A DNA stretch of 64,000 bases from Candidatus Proelusimicrobium volucris. Its GTDB lineage: Bacteria; Elusimicrobiota; Elusimicrobia; Elusimicrobiales; Elusimicrobiaceae. Each line of letters opens with the position of its first letter. The first letter of the stretch is position 1. Shown one piece after another: positions 34,754 through 44,155 of the stretch. The notes beneath the pieces were generated by a model. It ran no database searches. It saw only the letters and a list, made by a program, of their open reading frames with translations, and was not told the DNA's origin. A program made the position numbers and the translations under genes. The stretch covers positions 540,694 to 604,693 of the forward strand of contig CALUXD010000002.1 of assembly GCA_944324665.1 (NCBI GenBank). Reading direction: 5' to 3'.

Positions 34754-34867
34754 ACATTTTAGGCGAATGCCCCCGCCGATAAACTTTCAGCTTCCAAGGC
34801 TAGTTTACACTAGAGGCCGCAATCCAAGTTTTGCCGTCAACGCCAATTGCCTAAATGGATTGCAAAG

Positions 34868-35974
34868 CTATCTTATCCGCGCACCTGCCAGAGCCTCGGC
34901 CATATCCGCTATGCGCCCCGCCGCCTTGAGCGGATTGGGGAGATTTAACTTCTCGAAATTGGCAGACATCTCCTTTATCACCTTCGGAGATGACAATATT
35001 TCCCGCAGAGCCCTATCCAAGTCTGCGGCCAAATTGGGGCTATCCTTAAGCAGCTTCACGCAGCCTGCGTCGGCAAAAATTTTGGCGTTGTAATATTGAT
35101 GATTTTCACTCGCGTAAGGATACGGTATTATAACCGCAGGCTTAGCCATGGAATATATTTCCGCCAGCGAGCTCGCCCCGGCGCGCGCCACTATTATATG
35201 GGCGGCCTTCATTAAAGCGTGGATATCCTCCGCGTAGGAGATTACCTCCACATGGTCCATATCGCCATAAATTTTCTTTATCTCTTCATAGTCGCGAACA
35301 CCGGTAACGTGCAGAAAATGCAAGCGCTGTGTCTTGCTTAGCAAATCCTTGGCCGTAGCCGCCGCAGCCAAATTCAATGACCGAGCCCCGCCGCTGCCGC
35401 CAAATATCAAGATATTTATCGCGAAATCCGTAACGAAAGTCCAATAGTTGCGCTCCTCCACAGAGGCTTTCAGGCGAAACTCCTCCCTTATCGGCGTACC
35501 GACCAAATAGGAGTTCTTTATCTTCTTCTCCACCGGCAGGCCAAGCAAAAACATATCCGTAAATCTCGAACATATCCTGTTTGCCAAGCCTATCTTGGCA
35601 TTTGAATCGTGCACCGCCGTCTTTACACCCATCAAATGCGCCGTAAATATCAGCGGGAAAGATATGTACCCGCCCATTCCTATGCATACGGCTGGTTTAT
35701 AACTCTTTATAAAACGCTTCATCTCCAATATGCTTAGAAGAAGCTTCCACAAAAAATCTATCCATTTAAAAATATTTTTGCCGCGCGGCATGGAAACGAA
35801 GTCTATTTCCTGATACAAAAGCTCGTTCTCCTCCAGCAGTTTCGCGCTCGCGCTGCCGCGTTTGATTATAAATACTACGTCGCGCCCCCTTGACGCCAAC
35901 TCCTTGCCCAAAGCAAAACCGGGATAAAAATGTCCCCCCGTTCCGCCCGCCGCTATCATAAATACGTTCTCCAC
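34868..35974 (-). CDS. murG: UDP-GlcNAc:undecaprenyl-PP-MurNAc-pentapeptide transferase MurG
   Basis: Makes lipid II on the cytoplasmic face of the inner membrane. It is a 368-residue GT-B glycosyltransferase with the N-terminal G-loop A-G-G-T-G-G-H-F-Y-P-G near residue 8, MGGYISFP near 100, HDSNAKIGLANR near 125, the GGSGGARSLN loop near 195, and the C-terminal ARAGASSLAEI (UDP-binding). It is last in the dcw cluster, one base after ftsW. Confidence 0.95.
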   Translation of the reverse strand: MENVFMIAAGGTGGHFYPGFALGKELASRGRDVVFIIKRGSASAKLLEENELLYQEIDFVSMPRGKNIFKWIDFLWKLLLSILEMKRFIKSYKPAVCIGMGGYISFPLIFTAHLMGVKTAVHDSNAKIGLANRICSRFTDMFLLGLPVEKKIKNSYLVGTPIREEFRLKASVEERNYWTFVTDFAINILIFGGSGGARSLNLAAAATAKDLLSKTQRLHFLHVTGVRDYEEIKKIYGDMDHVEVISYAEDIHALMKAAHIIVARAGASSLAEIYSMAKPAVIIPYPYASENHQYYNAKIFADAGCVKLLKDSPNLAADLDRALREILSSPKVIKEMSANFEKLNLPNPLKAAGRIADMAEALAGARIR

Positions 35975-35975
35975 T

Positions 35976-37130
35976 CTATCTCCCCGCTTCCTTTAAAGCT
36001 TCCTTTTTCTCTATCGCAGATAAGTTCATCAATATCCCCATCATCGCCAGCGTAACCACTACCGAAGACCCGCCGTACGAAAAGAACGGCAAAGGCAAAC
36101 CCTTCGTCGGCACCAAGCCAGAAGCAACACTCATATTAACAAATGCCTGGAATGTTATGCACAATGTTATGCCCGCTATTAAATAAGAGTTGAATTTATC
36201 CTTAGCGTTCACCGCCAGCCTAACGCCGTGTATCAACAACCACACAAAAGCGCCCAATATCAAAAAAGCACCTATCATACCCACTTCCTCGCACATTATC
36301 GCGAAAATGAAGTCCGTATGCGCCGCCGGCAAATATTCCAACTTCAAATCCGATCCGCCAAAACCCTTCCCGAACCAGCCGCCGGAGCCGATCGCGTAAA
36401 ACGAATGCACCAGCTGATATCCGGTTGTGCCCGCCACTTCCTCCGGATTTAAAAATGATACAACCCTCTTTAACCTGTAAGGCTGGCGCCATATCGCTAT
36501 CGCAACTACCGGTATAAGAATCAAAACGGCATATAATAATTTCGACACCGGTGCGCCCGCTATAAAAAATATCGCCAAAGCCACCGTGGTTATAAGCACC
36601 GGTATTCCCAAATCCTTGCCCGCCACTATTAAAGCCACCGTTATCGCCGTATATACCACCGGCGTTATCAATAGCATATTATCACGCCGTTTATCGGGCA
36701 GTTTAGACAAATAGGCGCATAAATATATTATCAGGACCATCTTCGCTATTTCCGAAGGCTGTATATTGAAAAATCCCAAATTTATCCACCGCCTTACATT
36801 TGCCGCCTCCGGCTGCAATAATGCCCATATCAACAGGCCCCAAGTTATAAATAACATCCATACCGAACTGAATTTCTTTTGCAAAGCGCTGTAATACTGC
36901 GACAAAAACAACATCGCGCAAACGCCCAAAACATCAAATATTATCTGCCTTTTAAAGTAAGCCAAGGAATCAAAAGCGCTGGAAGAATAGGTAAATATCA
37001 AACCCGCTATTATCATTATCGCCGTAAAGGAAAGCAAAGTCTTGTCCAGAGGAAGAAATATACTCTTCTTCTTTATCGCGCCGCGGTGGCGTTTGGTAAG
37101 ATTTGTCTTTTCCAAAAATATACTAGCCAT
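35976..37130 (-). CDS. ftsW: Peptidoglycan polymerase FtsW (SEDS family)
   Basis: A septal glycan-strand polymerase that works with PBP3 (FtsI). It has 384 residues and about ten TM helices. SEDS signatures include A-N-V-R-R-W-I-N-L-G near residue 110, the Q-P-S-E-I-A-K motif, GKDLGIPVL, the extracellular segment with H-T-D-F-I-F-A, and the C-terminal LPFFSYGGSS. It is four bases after mraY, and one base before murG. The N-terminal cytoplasmic tail of about 30 residues is basic. Confidence 0.94.
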   Translation of the reverse strand: MASIFLEKTNLTKRHRGAIKKKSIFLPLDKTLLSFTAIMIIAGLIFTYSSSAFDSLAYFKRQIIFDVLGVCAMLFLSQYYSALQKKFSSVWMLFITWGLLIWALLQPEAANVRRWINLGFFNIQPSEIAKMVLIIYLCAYLSKLPDKRRDNMLLITPVVYTAITVALIVAGKDLGIPVLITTVALAIFFIAGAPVSKLLYAVLILIPVVAIAIWRQPYRLKRVVSFLNPEEVAGTTGYQLVHSFYAIGSGGWFGKGFGGSDLKLEYLPAAHTDFIFAIMCEEVGMIGAFLILGAFVWLLIHGVRLAVNAKDKFNSYLIAGITLCITFQAFVNMSVASGLVPTKGLPLPFFSYGGSSVVVTLAMMGILMNLSAIEKKEALKEAGR

Positions 37131-37134
37131 ATAG

Positions 37135-38223
37135 TTACCTTATCTTAAGCGAAGCCAAAGCTATCAGCATCAGCACTACTCCCACTATCCAAAACCTTAC
37201 TATTACCTTCGGCTCCGCCACTCCCTTAAGCTCAAAGTGATGATGAAGCGGCGCCATCTTGAAAAACCGCTTCCCCCCCGTCGCGCGGAAATAGCCCATC
37301 TGTATTATTACCGAAAGCGTCTCCATAACAAATATCCCGCCCGCTATCGGCAATATCAGCTCCTGCTTTACGCATATCGCCGCCGTCGCTATCACCCCGC
37401 CAAGGAAAAGCGAGCTGGTATCACCCATAAACACTTGCGCGGGATATGAGTTGTACCACAAAAAACCCATACACGCCCCTATCAAGGCCGACAAAAATAC
37501 CGATATCTCGCCCGCGCCCGATACGTATATTATTTTAAGATATTCCGCAAACCCGATATTGCCCGCCAAATACGCAAATACGGCATAAGCGCACGCACAG
37601 AATATCACGCTGCCCGCCGCCAGTCCGTCCAAACCGTCCGTCAAGTTGGTAGCGTTTGAGGATCCTATCACCATCAACATCGCAAACACCAAATAAAATC
37701 CGCCCAAAGAAAGCATAAAAGCCCCGTTAAAATACGGTATAGTCAATACGTCGGGGTACATCGCGTTCGGCGGATACGCCCCCAAATAACCCACCACCGC
37801 CACGGCCGTTATAATCTGCACCACCAGCTTTACCCAGCTGGGCGCGCCGTTGGGGTTCTTCTTGACCAGTTTTGTATAGTCGTCCAATATACCCACAAAA
37901 GCCAACATTACAGATACAAATATCAATAACCAAACAAATCTATTGTCCAGCCTGGCCCACATAAGCACCGTGGAAAGCAAACTGATTATTATTATTATCC
38001 CGCCCATCGTCGGCGTGCCGTTTTTGCTAAGATGGCTCTTGGGGCCGTCCTGCCTCTGCACTTGGCCTATTTTATAGCTCTTTAACTTCCTGATTATCGG
38101 AGGCGCTATCAACAGGCTGATTAAAAGGCCCGTCAGAACGGCCGCGCCGCAGCGGAAGGTAATATAGTTGAATACGTTTAAAAAACTTAAACTCTCTTTT
38201 AGGTTAGACAGATAGTAAAGCAT
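37135..38223 (-). CDS. mraY: Phospho-MurNAc-pentapeptide transferase MraY
   Basis: Forms lipid I from UDP-MurNAc-pentapeptide and undecaprenyl phosphate in the inner membrane. It has 362 residues and ten TM helices. Active-site motifs are K-x-G-T-P-T-M-G-G (reads KNGTPTMGG), DDYTKL near residue 125, N-L-T-D-G-L-D-G-L-A near 195, and the His-rich MAPLHHHFE loop. It sits in the order murF-mraY-ftsW with 4-10 base gaps. Confidence 0.96.
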   Translation of the reverse strand: MLYYLSNLKESLSFLNVFNYITFRCGAAVLTGLLISLLIAPPIIRKLKSYKIGQVQRQDGPKSHLSKNGTPTMGGIIIIISLLSTVLMWARLDNRFVWLLIFVSVMLAFVGILDDYTKLVKKNPNGAPSWVKLVVQIITAVAVVGYLGAYPPNAMYPDVLTIPYFNGAFMLSLGGFYLVFAMLMVIGSSNATNLTDGLDGLAAGSVIFCACAYAVFAYLAGNIGFAEYLKIIYVSGAGEISVFLSALIGACMGFLWYNSYPAQVFMGDTSSLFLGGVIATAAICVKQELILPIAGGIFVMETLSVIIQMGYFRATGGKRFFKMAPLHHHFELKGVAEPKVIVRFWIVGVVLMLIALASLKIR

Positions 38224-38232
38224 TTTTTCTCC

Positions 38233-39582
38233 TTACAGATTATTGTATAAATCCTCAAAATTCAAACCGCGCGATGCTTTCATAAGTATCAGCCCGCCCT
38301 TCTTGCAGCGCTCCCTCAGCGCGGGGATAAGCGCCTCTTTATTCTCGGCGTATTCAGCTTTGACCGCCCCGCCTTGCAAGACCTCATAGGCGGCTTTCAT
38401 TTCTTTGCCCGCCAAATAAACTTCTTTAATACCCAATGCTTTTATCTTCTCGCCTATCTCCCTGTGGTACCTGGTGGATTGGGCGCCAAGCTCAAGCATA
38501 TCGCCCAATACGGCCGCGGCGGGGCCTTCCTTTTCGGCGCGGCGCGCCAATATCTCCAAGGCATTGGACATAGAGGCGGGATTAGCGTTGTAATAATCCA
38601 AAATAAAAGTGGAGCCGTTCTTTTCGTGCTCTTCAAGCCTAAGCGGCATGGGCTCATACAACGATATGCCCTTTTCTATTTGGTCTTTAAAAAGCCCCAA
38701 AGCTATCGCGCCGGCGCACGCCGCCGCCGCGTTTAAAGCATTATGGCGTTCCAAAGTTATGTCAGATTTGAATAAAGCCTCCCTATAATCAAAAACGAAC
38801 GGCGCAACACCTTTTATTTTAATATCGGAATCCTCGCTGAAGCCGAAACTTAAAGTACGGCCGTCGTATTCCGTTTTAAGGCGGCGCAGCATGGCGTCGT
38901 CGTTATTGTAAATCAAAGTGCCGTAAGAGTTTATCGATTTTATTATTTCCGTCTTGGTTTGATATATCGTTTCCATATCACCGAAAAACTCCAAATGCGC
39001 GGGCGATATATTGGTTATTATAGCGACGTCGGGGCGCACTATGGAGGCGATTTCGTCTATATCGCCTTTGTGCGAGGCGCCAAGCTCAAAAACGCCGTAT
39101 TTATCGTCTTCGTTGATTTCAAGTATAGACAATGGCACTCCTATTTGATTGTTGAAATTGCCTTTAGTATTGCACGTTTTACCCGCGCGGGCGCATATTG
39201 AAAGCAACATTTGTTTGGTTGTGCTCTTGCCGTTTGAACCCGTTACGGCGGCTATTTTTATATTGTGTTTAAGCCTGTGGTGCAAAGCAAGTTTCTGAAG
39301 GGCTTTTAAAGTGTCTTTGACTTCCAGCAGCGCCACGCCCGCTTTTAAGGCGTCTTCCCCGCGGCCTTCCTCGGCGATAATAATGCTCGCCCCCTTTTCC
39401 GCGGCCGCTTTTATAAATTTGTGGCCGTCGTGTTTCTGCCCTTTGATTACGAGGTAGCCTTCCCCTTCTTTTATGGTCCTGCTGTCTATGCTTAAGGAAT
39501 TAAGCACGTCCGAATTGTTGGCCGCCGTTAATTTGCCGTCCAAAATTTTAGACAAAGATTCGTAACTTATATTGAGTTTCAT
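38233..39582 (-). CDS. murF: UDP-MurNAc-tripeptide--D-Ala-D-Ala ligase MurF
   Basis: Adds D-Ala-D-Ala to the UDP-MurNAc tripeptide. It has 449 residues. The N-terminal substrate domain has SIDSRTIKEG, the ATP-binding P-loop is V-T-G-S-N-G-K-S-T near residue 115, and FELGASHKGDI and IITNISPAHLEFFG follow. The C-terminal domain has DYYNANPASM and LGDMLELG, typical of MurF. ATGA overlap joins it to ftsI. murE, usually between ftsI and murF, is not present here. Confidence 0.95.
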   Translation of the reverse strand: MKLNISYESLSKILDGKLTAANNSDVLNSLSIDSRTIKEGEGYLVIKGQKHDGHKFIKAAAEKGASIIIAEEGRGEDALKAGVALLEVKDTLKALQKLALHHRLKHNIKIAAVTGSNGKSTTKQMLLSICARAGKTCNTKGNFNNQIGVPLSILEINEDDKYGVFELGASHKGDIDEIASIVRPDVAIITNISPAHLEFFGDMETIYQTKTEIIKSINSYGTLIYNNDDAMLRRLKTEYDGRTLSFGFSEDSDIKIKGVAPFVFDYREALFKSDITLERHNALNAAAACAGAIALGLFKDQIEKGISLYEPMPLRLEEHEKNGSTFILDYYNANPASMSNALEILARRAEKEGPAAAVLGDMLELGAQSTRYHREIGEKIKALGIKEVYLAGKEMKAAYEVLQGGAVKAEYAENKEALIPALRERCKKGGLILMKASRGLNFEDLYNNL

Positions 39583-41234
39583 TCTATCTCCTTATCGGGT
39601 TCAACCGCATATAACGTAAGGAACTTTGACGCTATCTCCGAAAATATCCTCGCCGATACCGCCCCGAACAAAGCCCGTTCGGGCTCGTCTAAGACAACCA
39701 GTATCGTAAACTTCGGATCGGACGCCGGCACAAATCCGCAGAAAGACGCTATATGCGCGCTCCTCTGATACTTCCCGTCTTGAGACATCTTCTCGGAAGT
39801 ACCCGTCTTTCCACCTACGCTGTATCCTTTTATCCGCGCGCCTTTGCCGGTGCCGTTTTCCACTACGTTTATCAATAAATCTTTCACTTTATCGGCGGTA
39901 TCTTTGCTGATTACCTGCCTTACTTTGGAAGGTTTGGCGTATATTTCTTCCTTACCGTCGGCGTATTTTATCTTATCCAGCAAATGCGCCTGCATTAAAG
40001 CCCCGCCGTTGGCTATCGCCGAATAGGCCGACACCAGCTGTATACCCGTTACCGCTATCGTATAGCCGTAGCCGGATTTAGCTGTATCTATGGGCTTCCA
40101 GCGGGTATGGTCCCTTAAAATTCCGGCGGGCTCACCCAAAAATGATATATTGCTCTTTACCCCAAAGCCGAACTTCTTTACGTAAGAATACATCGTCCGC
40201 GCGCCAAGGCCGTGCGCTATCTTCGCCGCGCCGATATTGGAGGATACTTCCATTATCTCTTGTACACTTAGGCTCGGCTTTTCCTGATGGTCCCTTATCG
40301 TTATGCCGTCCACTTTCCACTTGTTATTCTCCATGGAAAATCTGTCGGTAATTTTTATCGCACCGCTGTCCAATGCCGCAGCTACCGCTATCGTCTTAAA
40401 GGTCGAGCCAGGCTCATAGACAAACTGCAAAGGCAAGCTGCGCCCGTCCAAGGAAGGATACGATGCCGCCGCCAATATATTGCCCGTTTTCGGGTCCTGC
40501 ACAATGGCGAATGCGCTTTTTACTTTGTATTGCTCGGCGTATTTCTTCAGGGTGCTTTCCGTATAATATTGCCCCAAAGAATCTATCGTAAGATATACAT
40601 CTGCTATATCCAAAAATTCTATTTGTTCTTTATCATATATTATCCCGCCGTAGCGCGCCTTCTTGACTCGTTTAGACTTGGTCTGGCGGGAAAGTTCGTC
40701 GTTATGCATAAGCTCTATGCCCGAAAGACCCTTGTTCCTGGAGTTCGTCGCGCCCAGTATATCCTGCGCTATGCCGTCGTAAGGATATATCCTGGTATAA
40801 TGCGGCTCTATCTCTATGCCGCGCACACGCTCTTGGTTTATCAGTTTCTCCAGTTCCTCGTACTCCAGAGGAGTAACGTCTTTCTTTACATAGAAAAAAT
40901 TGCCCTTGCTGTTCCAAGTTTTGTTAAGCTGCGCACGACTTACGCCCAAAGCCTTGGAAAGCACCTTAAAAAGTTTGTCCTTATCGTTTACGTTGCGCTT
41001 GCTTACCGCCACAAAATACGTTCTTAAACTCTCCGCCAGCACTACGCCGTTCTTATCGAGTATCCGTCCGCGCACCGTATCGGGCGCGGTCTGAGTATAA
41101 ACCCGCTTTTCCGCCTTCGTCAAAAGTTCCTCGTGCCTAAAGGTCTGCAAATAAAACAGCCTAATTGCCACGGCGCCGCTCAACAGCAAACACAACAAAG
41201 CGCAAAGTTTAATTCTTGCTTTTACCGTCTTCAT
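39579..41234 (-). CDS. ftsI: Septal penicillin-binding protein FtsI/PBP3
   Basis: A class B transpeptidase that cross-links septal peptidoglycan. It has 551 residues with an N-terminal TM (LCALLCLLLSGAVAIRLFY) and a pedestal domain starting R-G-R-I-L-D-K-N-G. The active-site triad is S-T-F-K near 276, SSN near 330 and K-T-G-T near 480. It overlaps ftsL by 26 bases and murF by 4. No PASTA repeat follows. Confidence 0.95.
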   Translation of the reverse strand: MKTVKARIKLCALLCLLLSGAVAIRLFYLQTFRHEELLTKAEKRVYTQTAPDTVRGRILDKNGVVLAESLRTYFVAVSKRNVNDKDKLFKVLSKALGVSRAQLNKTWNSKGNFFYVKKDVTPLEYEELEKLINQERVRGIEIEPHYTRIYPYDGIAQDILGATNSRNKGLSGIELMHNDELSRQTKSKRVKKARYGGIIYDKEQIEFLDIADVYLTIDSLGQYYTESTLKKYAEQYKVKSAFAIVQDPKTGNILAAASYPSLDGRSLPLQFVYEPGSTFKTIAVAAALDSGAIKITDRFSMENNKWKVDGITIRDHQEKPSLSVQEIMEVSSNIGAAKIAHGLGARTMYSYVKKFGFGVKSNISFLGEPAGILRDHTRWKPIDTAKSGYGYTIAVTGIQLVSAYSAIANGGALMQAHLLDKIKYADGKEEIYAKPSKVRQVISKDTADKVKDLLINVVENGTGKGARIKGYSVGGKTGTSEKMSQDGKYQRSAHIASFCGFVPASDPKFTILVVLDEPERALFGAVSARIFSEIASKFLTLYAVEPDKEIE

Positions 41235-41487
41235 CTTCCGCCTTCAATACTATCACTTCCGAAGGCGCCGCTATACGCATGGACGCCTCCTCCGCCGCCG
41301 CTATTATCTTGTGCGGCGATTTGTATATCCCTATCTTATAACGCAAATATTGGTTGCGGGCTTCCTTAAAGGTTATATCCTCCATAACCGTAGCAACCTG
41401 ATAGCCCGTCTTTTCCTTCTGCACGCGTTCCATCGCTATAAAAAGCACAAACAAACCGCAGAGAAGAATAATATAAAAAACCTTCAT
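41209..41487 (-). CDS. ftsL: Cell-division protein FtsL-like
   Basis: About 92 residues from the ATG at 41487, which overlaps the rsmH stop as ATGA. One N-terminal TM (VFYIILLCGLFVLFIAM) is followed by a short helical periplasmic part. Position between rsmH and ftsI, size and topology match FtsL, the bitopic member of the FtsQLB complex. The sequence itself is poorly conserved in this family, so the call rests mainly on context. The region after residue 60 (EAAEEASMRIAAPSEVIV) overlaps the ftsI start. Confidence 0.75.
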   Translation of the reverse strand: MKVFYIILLCGLFVLFIAMERVQKEKTGYQVATVMEDITFKEARNQYLRYKIGIYKSPHKIIAAAEEASMRIAAPSEVIVLKAEDEDGKSKN

Positions 41488-42365
41488 TTCACCCGCTCCA
41501 TTACCCTTAGTTTCGCGCTTCGCGCGCGCGGATTTTTCTTGATTTCCTCCCAAGAGGGTTCTATTACTTTCTTGTTCACCAATTTGTAATCCCCGCTTGA
41601 AACTATTTCCTTAAAAGCCTGTTTGATTATCCTATCCTCCGTAGAGTGGAACGTCAGAAACGCCGCCCGCCCTCCAACTTTCAATATATCCTTAGCGACG
41701 TACGGCGCGGCCTTAACGCAGGCAAGTTCGTCGTTTACGGCTATCCTCAAAGCCTGAAATACCCTCGTCGCGGGGTGTATTTTGCCGCCTCGGCCGACAG
41801 TCTTTTCTATCAGAGCGGCTAAAGCCGTAGTCGTTTCTATCGGGCTTTCCCGCCTGGCCATACATATCGCCAAAGCTATCTTGGAGGCTTGGCGCTCCTC
41901 CCCGTAATTTTCAAATATATCCGTAAGTTTATCGGCCGAATATTTGTTAACTATATCGTAAGCCCTAAGCTCGCCGCGCCCGTCAAAGCGCATATCCAAA
42001 GGGCCTTGCCTTAAAAAACTAAAACCACGCTGAGCGTCGTCAAGCTGGTAAGAACTCAACCCCAAGTCAAACAAAGCGCCATCAACGCCGCTCTCGCCCG
42101 CCAAAGCCAAGGCTTCAGCCGCTTCTGTATAGCTTAAATTGAAAGTTTTAAGACGTTCGTCATTTACGTTTTCGCGCGCCATTTTTATGGCCTCGGCGTC
42201 TTTATCCAATCCGATTACCTTGCCGCCAGCCGCTAAACGCTTTATTATATGGCCGCTGTGCCCGCCTAAGCCCAAAGTTCCGTCAAGATAGACGCCGTTT
42301 GCATCGCGGACCAAAAGTTCCGTTATTTCCTCGGCCAATATCGGGATATGGATAAATGACGTCAT
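41484..42365 (-). CDS. rsmH: 16S rRNA (cytosine-1402-N4)-methyltransferase RsmH
   Basis: Methylates C1402 of 16S rRNA with S-adenosylmethionine. From the ATG at 42365, overlapping the upstream stop as ATGA, it has 293 residues. Motifs are H-I-P-I-L-A-E-E near the start, the SAM loop L-D-G-T-L-G-L-G-G-H-S near 30, DLGLSSYQLD near 100, and the terminal FHSTEDRIIKQAFK and ARSAKLRVMER. The usual first gene of the dcw cluster, mraZ, is not next to it. Confidence 0.95.
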   Translation of the reverse strand: MTSFIHIPILAEEITELLVRDANGVYLDGTLGLGGHSGHIIKRLAAGGKVIGLDKDAEAIKMARENVNDERLKTFNLSYTEAAEALALAGESGVDGALFDLGLSSYQLDDAQRGFSFLRQGPLDMRFDGRGELRAYDIVNKYSADKLTDIFENYGEERQASKIALAICMARRESPIETTTALAALIEKTVGRGGKIHPATRVFQALRIAVNDELACVKAAPYVAKDILKVGGRAAFLTFHSTEDRIIKQAFKEIVSSGDYKLVNKKVIEPSWEEIKKNPRARSAKLRVMERVK

Positions 42366-43501
42366 TTGGCGGGCCCTTCCATCTTCTTTCTTAAATTGGA
42401 CTGCCACGCTATCTCCAAAGCCTTATCGCTGTTTAATGGCATACCGTACGCCCTGAACATCGCGCGGCCGAGCGGCAGGCCTTCTTTCAAATTCTTGCTG
42501 AATTGATAAAAGCCGTCCTTGCCGTAATGCTCAAAAAGAAATTTCACCAAACTGTAAGATTGGGCGTACCACATGGCGACATCGGGCTTTTCGTAGCCGT
42601 CCAATGTCTTAACTTTTAAAAATTCCTCAAAATCGATGTATTCCTCTTTGGCGAATTTAAGCCTAAATACGTTAAGCCATTCGTTTTCCTGCGGAGTTTG
42701 GTATAAAGACTGCACATATACCGCGAACCCTTCGCTGAGCCAGCGAGGCGTTGCCGTCGGTTCAAAAAAGCCGTCGTAATAGATGTGGGTAAGCTCGTGC
42801 ATAAAATTGCTCTTGAAGTTAACGCCCTCCATAAGATATATCGACTGCCCCAACACGTCCGCAGAGCCGCCGCTCCAATCGGGGCGTTTCGTATACGCGC
42901 TGTACATGCCGCGCGTCTTGAATATCATCATAAAAATACGTTTTACGTCCGTAAGCAATGAAAACGGCGCCACCTTCCTTAAAAAGCTGGTGTGCATAGT
43001 GGATATTAAAGCCTTAAAATCGTCCGTCATCGGGTAATATTCCCTATACATCAAATACGGGTTTACCTTCGCGGAGAAAAAACCCTCCGGCAGCGGCGGG
43101 ACGGGTTCCTCCCTCATTTGGGAAAGAACGGCCTGGACGTTCTTTATCCGTTCATTACGTTCTTTAAGTTCCCGGTCCGCGTCGTCTTCGCCCAAGGGCA
43201 AATCTATATTTATCTTCTGAGCGTCCTTGCGCCGCTTTACGCTGAACTCCTTTCTTTCCTCGTCTTTTACCGCACGGTATTTGCTAGCCACGCGCATATC
43301 GGGAACTTGGCTTAAAAAGCTGTCCTTGCTTTCGCTATTATCAGCCTTTATTACCTCTTTTAAACTCTGCGATACCTGCGCCTGCTTTAAAGCTAAATCT
43401 TTATCGCCGCTTTCCGTAAGAAGGCCCTCGTGGTAAGCAAAAAAACCCAATGCCGCCACCAAAAATATCGCCAATATGTATAATTTCTTCGTTATATCCA
43501 T
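42362..43501 (-). CDS. Membrane-anchored HExxH metallopeptidase-like protein
   Basis: The 379 residues have one N-terminal TM (LYILAIFLVAALGFFAY), then a Lys/Glu-rich linker to about 140, then a domain with H-E-L-T-H at 235-239 and a downstream Glu at 257 in WLSEGFAVY, the gluzincin arrangement HExxH...E. This resembles peptidase-MA-like proteins. The active site should face the periplasm. It is embedded between rsmG and rsmH with a 4-base overlap to rsmH and 3 bases to rsmG, so it is co-transcribed with division genes. The substrate is unknown; a wall- or division-linked role is inference. Confidence 0.7.
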   Translation of the reverse strand: MDITKKLYILAIFLVAALGFFAYHEGLLTESGDKDLALKQAQVSQSLKEVIKADNSESKDSFLSQVPDMRVASKYRAVKDEERKEFSVKRRKDAQKINIDLPLGEDDADRELKERNERIKNVQAVLSQMREEPVPPLPEGFFSAKVNPYLMYREYYPMTDDFKALISTMHTSFLRKVAPFSLLTDVKRIFMMIFKTRGMYSAYTKRPDWSGGSADVLGQSIYLMEGVNFKSNFMHELTHIYYDGFFEPTATPRWLSEGFAVYVQSLYQTPQENEWLNVFRLKFAKEEYIDFEEFLKVKTLDGYEKPDVAMWYAQSYSLVKFLFEHYGKDGFYQFSKNLKEGLPLGRAMFRAYGMPLNSDKALEIAWQSNLRKKMEGPAK

Positions 43502-43504
43502 ATT

Positions 43505-44155
43505 TTATTCTTTCCCAAATACGCACAAATGTCTTTCTTTTTCTTCCCCGTACAATTTGTACGCCAGGCTTGCGTTCTTATCGTATTTGCAATCGGCCGC
43601 CTTTAAAGAGGCCTCCCCCCAGCTGCCTTCTTCCGTCTGAAATGCCACAAAATACCCGCCGCGCTTCAAATCCGCCGTACATATAGGCAGGATATCGTCT
43701 ATCTTGCCCATAGCGCGTTCAAGCGTAAAATCGAACGGCCCGCTCTGCCCGCCTTTGGATAAGGCCCTTATATTGTATGTCTTCGCGCCTTTTATCCCCA
43801 GCTTCATTATGCACCAGTCCATAAACATACAGCGCTTACCCAAAGTTTCCACCAAAGTAAGCTCGCAGGAAGACCCCAAAGCTATCTTCGCGCTCAGCCC
43901 TATATACCCGCAGCCCGCGCCGTAATCGGCCAAGGAATAGCTGTCTAGACCCGCGGCGAGTTTCTTTATCAAAGCCGCTGCCATAAGCCCGTCGCTTATG
44001 TGCCTATCCCAGATTTCCTGCCCGCTTGAAACGCTGGTCAAATTCAGATCACCGCGCTTTTGCCATACCATAGCCGCATAATCCGCCAGCGTTTGTTCTT
44101 GCTCGGGGCTTAGCTCAATACCGTTTTGCTTAAAAAAATCATGCCTTAATTCCAT
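43505..44155 (-). CDS. rsmG: 16S rRNA (guanine-527-N7)-methyltransferase RsmG
   Basis: The gidB product; methylates G527 of 16S rRNA. It has 216 residues. The SAM-binding motif here reads D-Y-G-A-G-C-G-Y-I-G-L, a variant of the usual DxGSGxGFPG. Upstream, NLTSVSSGQEIWDRHISDGL matches the family. A later E-R-A-M-G-K segment corresponds to the conserved SRA/ERA region. It overlaps the end of mnmG by 17 bases and precedes the HExxH gene, as in gidA-gidB clusters near origins. Confidence 0.9.
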   Translation of the reverse strand: MELRHDFFKQNGIELSPEQEQTLADYAAMVWQKRGDLNLTSVSSGQEIWDRHISDGLMAAALIKKLAAGLDSYSLADYGAGCGYIGLSAKIALGSSCELTLVETLGKRCMFMDWCIMKLGIKGAKTYNIRALSKGGQSGPFDFTLERAMGKIDDILPICTADLKRGGYFVAFQTEEGSWGEASLKAADCKYDKNASLAYKLYGEEKERHLCVFGKE

